Source: Singulisphaera sp. GP187 | GTDB lineage: Bacteria > Pseudomonadota > Gammaproteobacteria > Burkholderiales > Burkholderiaceae_C | Assembly (NCBI GenBank): GCA_943327965.2 | Contig: CALPYQ020000091.1 | Coordinates: 1 to 6,914 of the forward strand | Length of the DNA: 6,914 nucleotides | Direction: 5' to 3' | Part shown: positions 4,848 to 6,914 of the stretch, one piece after another | How positions within the stretch are numbered: position 1 is the stretch's first letter | Layout: the number at the start of each line of letters is the position of its first letter | Notes under the pieces: generated by a model | Database searches by the model: none | What the model saw: only the letters and a program-made list of their open reading frames with translations | What the model was told of the DNA's origin: nothing | Position numbers and translations under genes: made by a program

Positions 4848-5927
4848 ATGAAAAAAACCCTCATTGCATTGGCTGCTTTGGCTGCAACTAGCGCTTTCGC
4901 TCAGTCCACAGTTACTTTGTCTGGCTCTATCAACTACGGTGTTGGCACTGCTGTTACTGGCATCCACAGCTACGGCAACTGGAAAGGTGACCGTACTGGT
5001 ATCACTATCGCCGCCGTGGAAGACTTGGGTGGTGGTTTGAAGGTCACTGCCGCTGCCAACATGCGTTTCTCTTCTGACACATCAGAGCAGTCACGTTCTT
5101 ATGTTTCTACAACTTCTGGCACACGTGGCGACAACCTGTTCGAGCAATCATCTATCGCCATCGACAGCGGCATGGGCCAAGTTCGCGTTGGTCGTTTCAC
5201 CAACGCCGTTGGTGTTGCGCCTTTGCACCCCTTCGAAGATTCTGGTCAGTCTACAGCGCCACACCAGGCTGCTAACGGCCGTTTCTCTAGCCAAGTTCAG
5301 TACACATCACCCACAGTTGGTGGCTTCCAAGTCTTTGCATTCAATGCACAGAAATCTGGCAACATCTATCACACATCTACTGGTGCTGGTTACTCCAACG
5401 CTTGGAAACTCAACTCAGCCAACTTGGCAACAGGTTTGACAGACGCTACACGTCACGCCAACGCTAACTCTGTTGGTGTTAACTTCAGAAACGGCCCTGT
5501 CTACGCTCAGTACTACACTTTGACCGACTTGTTCGGTTTGAAGTCTAGCAAGTTGGGTGCTTCTTACGACTTGGGCGTTGCTAAGTTGTACGCCAGCCAG
5601 TTCACACAAGACAGCAACATTGGCTACTCAACAACAGCTGCTGCTTCTACAGCCGGTAAGAAAGCTCACAAAGCAACTGAAGTCGCTGTTCAAGTGCCAA
5701 TGGGCGCTTGGATGTTCAGCTTGGGCAGCTATGGCGCCAATGGCGACATCGAGTTGGGCAAGACAGATGGTTCTACAAAAACCACACGTACTGCTTGGGG
5801 CGCAACATACAACTTCTCTAAGCGTACACAAGCTATTTACGTAGCTTCTTCAACCAGCAAAGGTTCTACTGCTGCAATGATGCCTACAGGCAAAAACCAG
5901 TGGTTGGGTCTGCAACACAACTTCTAA
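4848..5927 (+). CDS. General porin, Comamonadaceae type (Gram-negative outer-membrane beta-barrel)
   Basis: This 359-residue protein is a trimeric-porin family member expected to let small hydrophilic solutes cross the outer membrane. Residues 1-18 form a signal peptide (KK, then an Ala/Leu core) with cleavage predicted at AFA|QS. The mature part begins STVTLSGSINYGV, as in betaproteobacterial porins, and shows alternating strand patterns throughout, for example GQVRVGRF (strand before loop 3), VQYTSPTVGGFQVF and GVNFRNGPVYAQYY. It ends in WLGLQHNF, the terminal Phe being the outer-membrane assembly signal. The usual PEFGG-like loop 3 motif is not obvious, so the constriction loop is divergent. 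Codon use is highly biased (TTG for Leu, GCT, TCT, ACA, GGT), unlike its neighbours and typical of a highly expressed gene. The ATG at 4848 has GGAGA nine bases upstream. Substrate preference cannot be read from sequence. Confidence 0.95.
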   Translation: MKKTLIALAALAATSAFAQSTVTLSGSINYGVGTAVTGIHSYGNWKGDRTGITIAAVEDLGGGLKVTAAANMRFSSDTSEQSRSYVSTTSGTRGDNLFEQSSIAIDSGMGQVRVGRFTNAVGVAPLHPFEDSGQSTAPHQAANGRFSSQVQYTSPTVGGFQVFAFNAQKSGNIYHTSTGAGYSNAWKLNSANLATGLTDATRHANANSVGVNFRNGPVYAQYYTLTDLFGLKSSKLGASYDLGVAKLYASQFTQDSNIGYSTTAAASTAGKKAHKATEVAVQVPMGAWMFSLGSYGANGDIELGKTDGSTKTTRTAWGATYNFSKRTQAIYVASSTSKGSTAAMMPTGKNQWLGLQHNF

Positions 5928-5934
5928 TCGCTAC

Positions 5935-5950
5935 GCTGACTTTCGTCAGC
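5935..5950 (+). other. Stem-loop just after the porin stop codon
   Basis: GCTGAC and GTCAGC form six perfect pairs around a TTTC loop, seven bases after the porin stop codon. There is no T-run, so it is not itself a terminator. Together with the following terminator it gives the porin mRNA two 3' stem-loops, which could protect it from exonucleases. Confidence 0.55.
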
Positions 5951-5966
5951 CAGTGATTTAGAAACT

Positions 5967-6001
5967 AAAAAACCCACCGTGGCAACATGGTGGGTTTTTT
6001 T
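5967..6001 (+). terminator. Strong Rho-independent terminator of the porin gene
   Basis: CCCACC (5973-5978) pairs with GGTGGG (5989-5994). The inner bases can add a G-T wobble and a T-A pair around a six-base GGCAAC loop. Six A precede the stem and seven T (5995-6001) follow it, extending the pairing to about 12. The symmetric A- and T-runs mean it could end transcription from either direction. It separates the porin from the downstream lipoprotein gene, which therefore needs its own promoter. None was clear in 6002-6051. Confidence 0.92.
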
Positions 6002-6051
6002 ATGGCACATTGGTGTGCTAACCGCTTCATTTGTTGGTCATTAACTTACGC

Positions 6052-6831
6052 ATGAATCAAAACACAGCAATCGTTACGCAACCAGCTTGCTTGAAGGCTG
6101 TCTTGTCATGGGCAATGATCTTGTCGATGGTTTGTTTGGGCTTGATAGGCTGCGGCGCTGTGCCCCAAAACAAAGTGGCAGGCGCAAACATCGATGGCAG
6201 TGCTCCGAGGGTTTGGCAACCCGAAGATCAGTTGAAGTGGGATACGGTTAAGCTACCCGGCAAACAAAACACCCAATACGCCTTGATTAAGCGCAATTCG
6301 CTTTCAAGGCTTCAAGCACAAGCCCAATCGTCGGCCAGCATGCTGCGCAAAACCTTGCATGTGCCGGCAGACCAATTGAACGGCTTGTCATTTGCATGGC
6401 AAGTGCCCCAGTTAATACCCAGTGCCGACATGGCGCAGCGCGAGCATGATGATTCGCCTGTTCGTTTGGTCTTGGCATTTGAGGGTGACCGCACACAGTT
6501 CTCGGCCAAAAATGCCATGTTGAATGAACTGACGCAAGTGATCACGGGTGAGCCCATGCCCTATGCCACCCTGATGTATGTCTGGTGCAATCAAAGGCCA
6601 GTGGGCACAGTCATACAAAACCCCCGCACCGATCGCATTCGCAAAATTGTGGTGGAATCGGGTGCAGACCGTTTGAATCAGTGGCTTTCTTATGAACGTA
6701 ACATTCGTGCAGATTTTGAAAAAGCATTTGGCGAAGCACCAGGTGCCCTCATTGGCATTGGCCTCATGACCGACACGGACAACACACGCAGCCAAGCGCA
6801 AGCATGGTACGGCACCATCCAACTTAAATAA
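6052..6831 (+). CDS. DUF3047 family lipoprotein
   Basis: The 259-residue product belongs to the DUF3047 family, whose function is unknown. The recognisable core runs from about residue 85 to the end: LSFAWQVPQLIP, DDSPVRLVLAFEGDR, PYATLMYVWCNQRPVGTVIQNPRTDRIRKIVVESG, then NIRADFEKAFGEAPGALIGIGLMTDTDNTRSQAQAWYG. A hydrophobic stretch at about 18-33 ends in LIGC, so a lipobox with lipidated Cys34 is likely, and the protein would sit on the periplasmic side of the inner or outer membrane. Asp/Glu at +2 is absent (Gly follows the Cys), so sorting to the outer membrane is possible. I chose the ATG at 6052. A TTG at 6031 would add seven residues. No Shine-Dalgarno is visible. It lies 8 bases before an ABC permease gene, suggesting one transcript. 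Confidence 0.82.
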   Translation: MNQNTAIVTQPACLKAVLSWAMILSMVCLGLIGCGAVPQNKVAGANIDGSAPRVWQPEDQLKWDTVKLPGKQNTQYALIKRNSLSRLQAQAQSSASMLRKTLHVPADQLNGLSFAWQVPQLIPSADMAQREHDDSPVRLVLAFEGDRTQFSAKNAMLNELTQVITGEPMPYATLMYVWCNQRPVGTVIQNPRTDRIRKIVVESGADRLNQWLSYERNIRADFEKAFGEAPGALIGIGLMTDTDNTRSQAQAWYGTIQLK

Positions 6832-6839
6832 AACAATAC

Positions 6840-6914
6840 ATGTTGGCATTTGTTTTACAGCGTCTCATTCAGGCCGTGATGGTGATGGTCTCGGTCGCGT
6901 TCATTGCTTTTTTG
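6840..6914 (+). CDS. DppB/OppB-type ABC transporter permease (N-terminal 25 codons, cut by window edge)
   Basis: The 25 visible residues begin MLAFVLQRLIQAVMVMVSVA, and the last five are FIAFL. This matches the N-terminal membrane helix of peptide/nickel-type ABC permeases of the DppB/OppB family, which start with a short (L)RRL(L)Q motif followed by a long hydrophobic segment. Such permeases pair with a DppC-type partner, two ATPases and a periplasmic binding protein to import peptides or similar solutes. The ATG lies 8 bases after the DUF3047 stop, so cotranscription is likely. No strong ribosome site is visible. The call rests on a short stretch, and the substrate is unknown. Confidence 0.65.
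   Translation, partial: MLAFVLQRLIQAVMVMVSVAFIAFL

Noticed and set aside
6412..6849. A 145-codon minus-strand frame opposite the DUF3047 gene
   Set aside because: Fully antisense to a recognisable DUF3047 coding sequence, with a composition typical of a shadow frame.

Overview
The window looks like chromosome of a betaproteobacterium in Burkholderiales, most likely a Comamonadaceae member of the freshwater Limnohabitans/Rhodoferax kind. This rests on the gene families seen (a short GspC divergent from gspG, a two-ACT-domain biosynthetic IlvA, a Coq7-type ubiquinone hydroxylase, a Comamonadaceae-style porin, a DUF3047 protein), moderate GC and heavy use of TTG for leucine. The genus is inference. 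Nearly all of the sequence is housekeeping or envelope genes. No insertion sequence, prophage, CRISPR array, tRNA or rRNA was seen.

Layout: (1) 1-1163, minus strand: the start of a type II secretion pseudopilin operon, gspG-gspH-gspI, with overlapping genes and gspI cut by the window edge. (2) 1214-1687, plus: a short gspC, divergent from gspG across 50 bases. (3) 1700-3247, minus: ilvA, convergent with gspC 12 bases apart. (4) 3248-3466: a divergent regulatory region. On the ilvA side it has a sigma70-like promoter, a small hairpin and an intrinsic terminator that lies between that promoter and the ilvA start codon. (5) 3467-3916, plus: an OsmC/YhfA-type redox protein. (6) 3975-4643, minus: coq7. 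(7) 4644-4847: a divergent, structure-rich region before the porin, holding a hairpin with a full-consensus Shine-Dalgarno, a possible 11-codon upstream reading frame and a perfect 14-base palindrome. (8) 4848-5927, plus: a porin, followed by two stem-loops, the second a strong terminator. (9) 6052-6831, plus: a DUF3047 lipoprotein. (10) 6840 to the edge, plus: the N-terminus of a DppB/OppB-type ABC permease, 8 bases after the lipoprotein gene.

Functional links: the Gsp proteins build the inner-membrane-anchored pseudopilus and the link to the outer-membrane secretin, and the porin and lipoprotein also belong to the envelope. IlvA (isoleucine synthesis) and Coq7 (ubiquinone synthesis) are unrelated metabolic neighbours. 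No new multi-gene system is visible. The parts most worth a second look are the two untranslated leaders: a probable terminator-based control element before ilvA, and a structured leader with a possible upstream ORF before the porin. Both are sequence-level observations with no expression or conservation data behind them.
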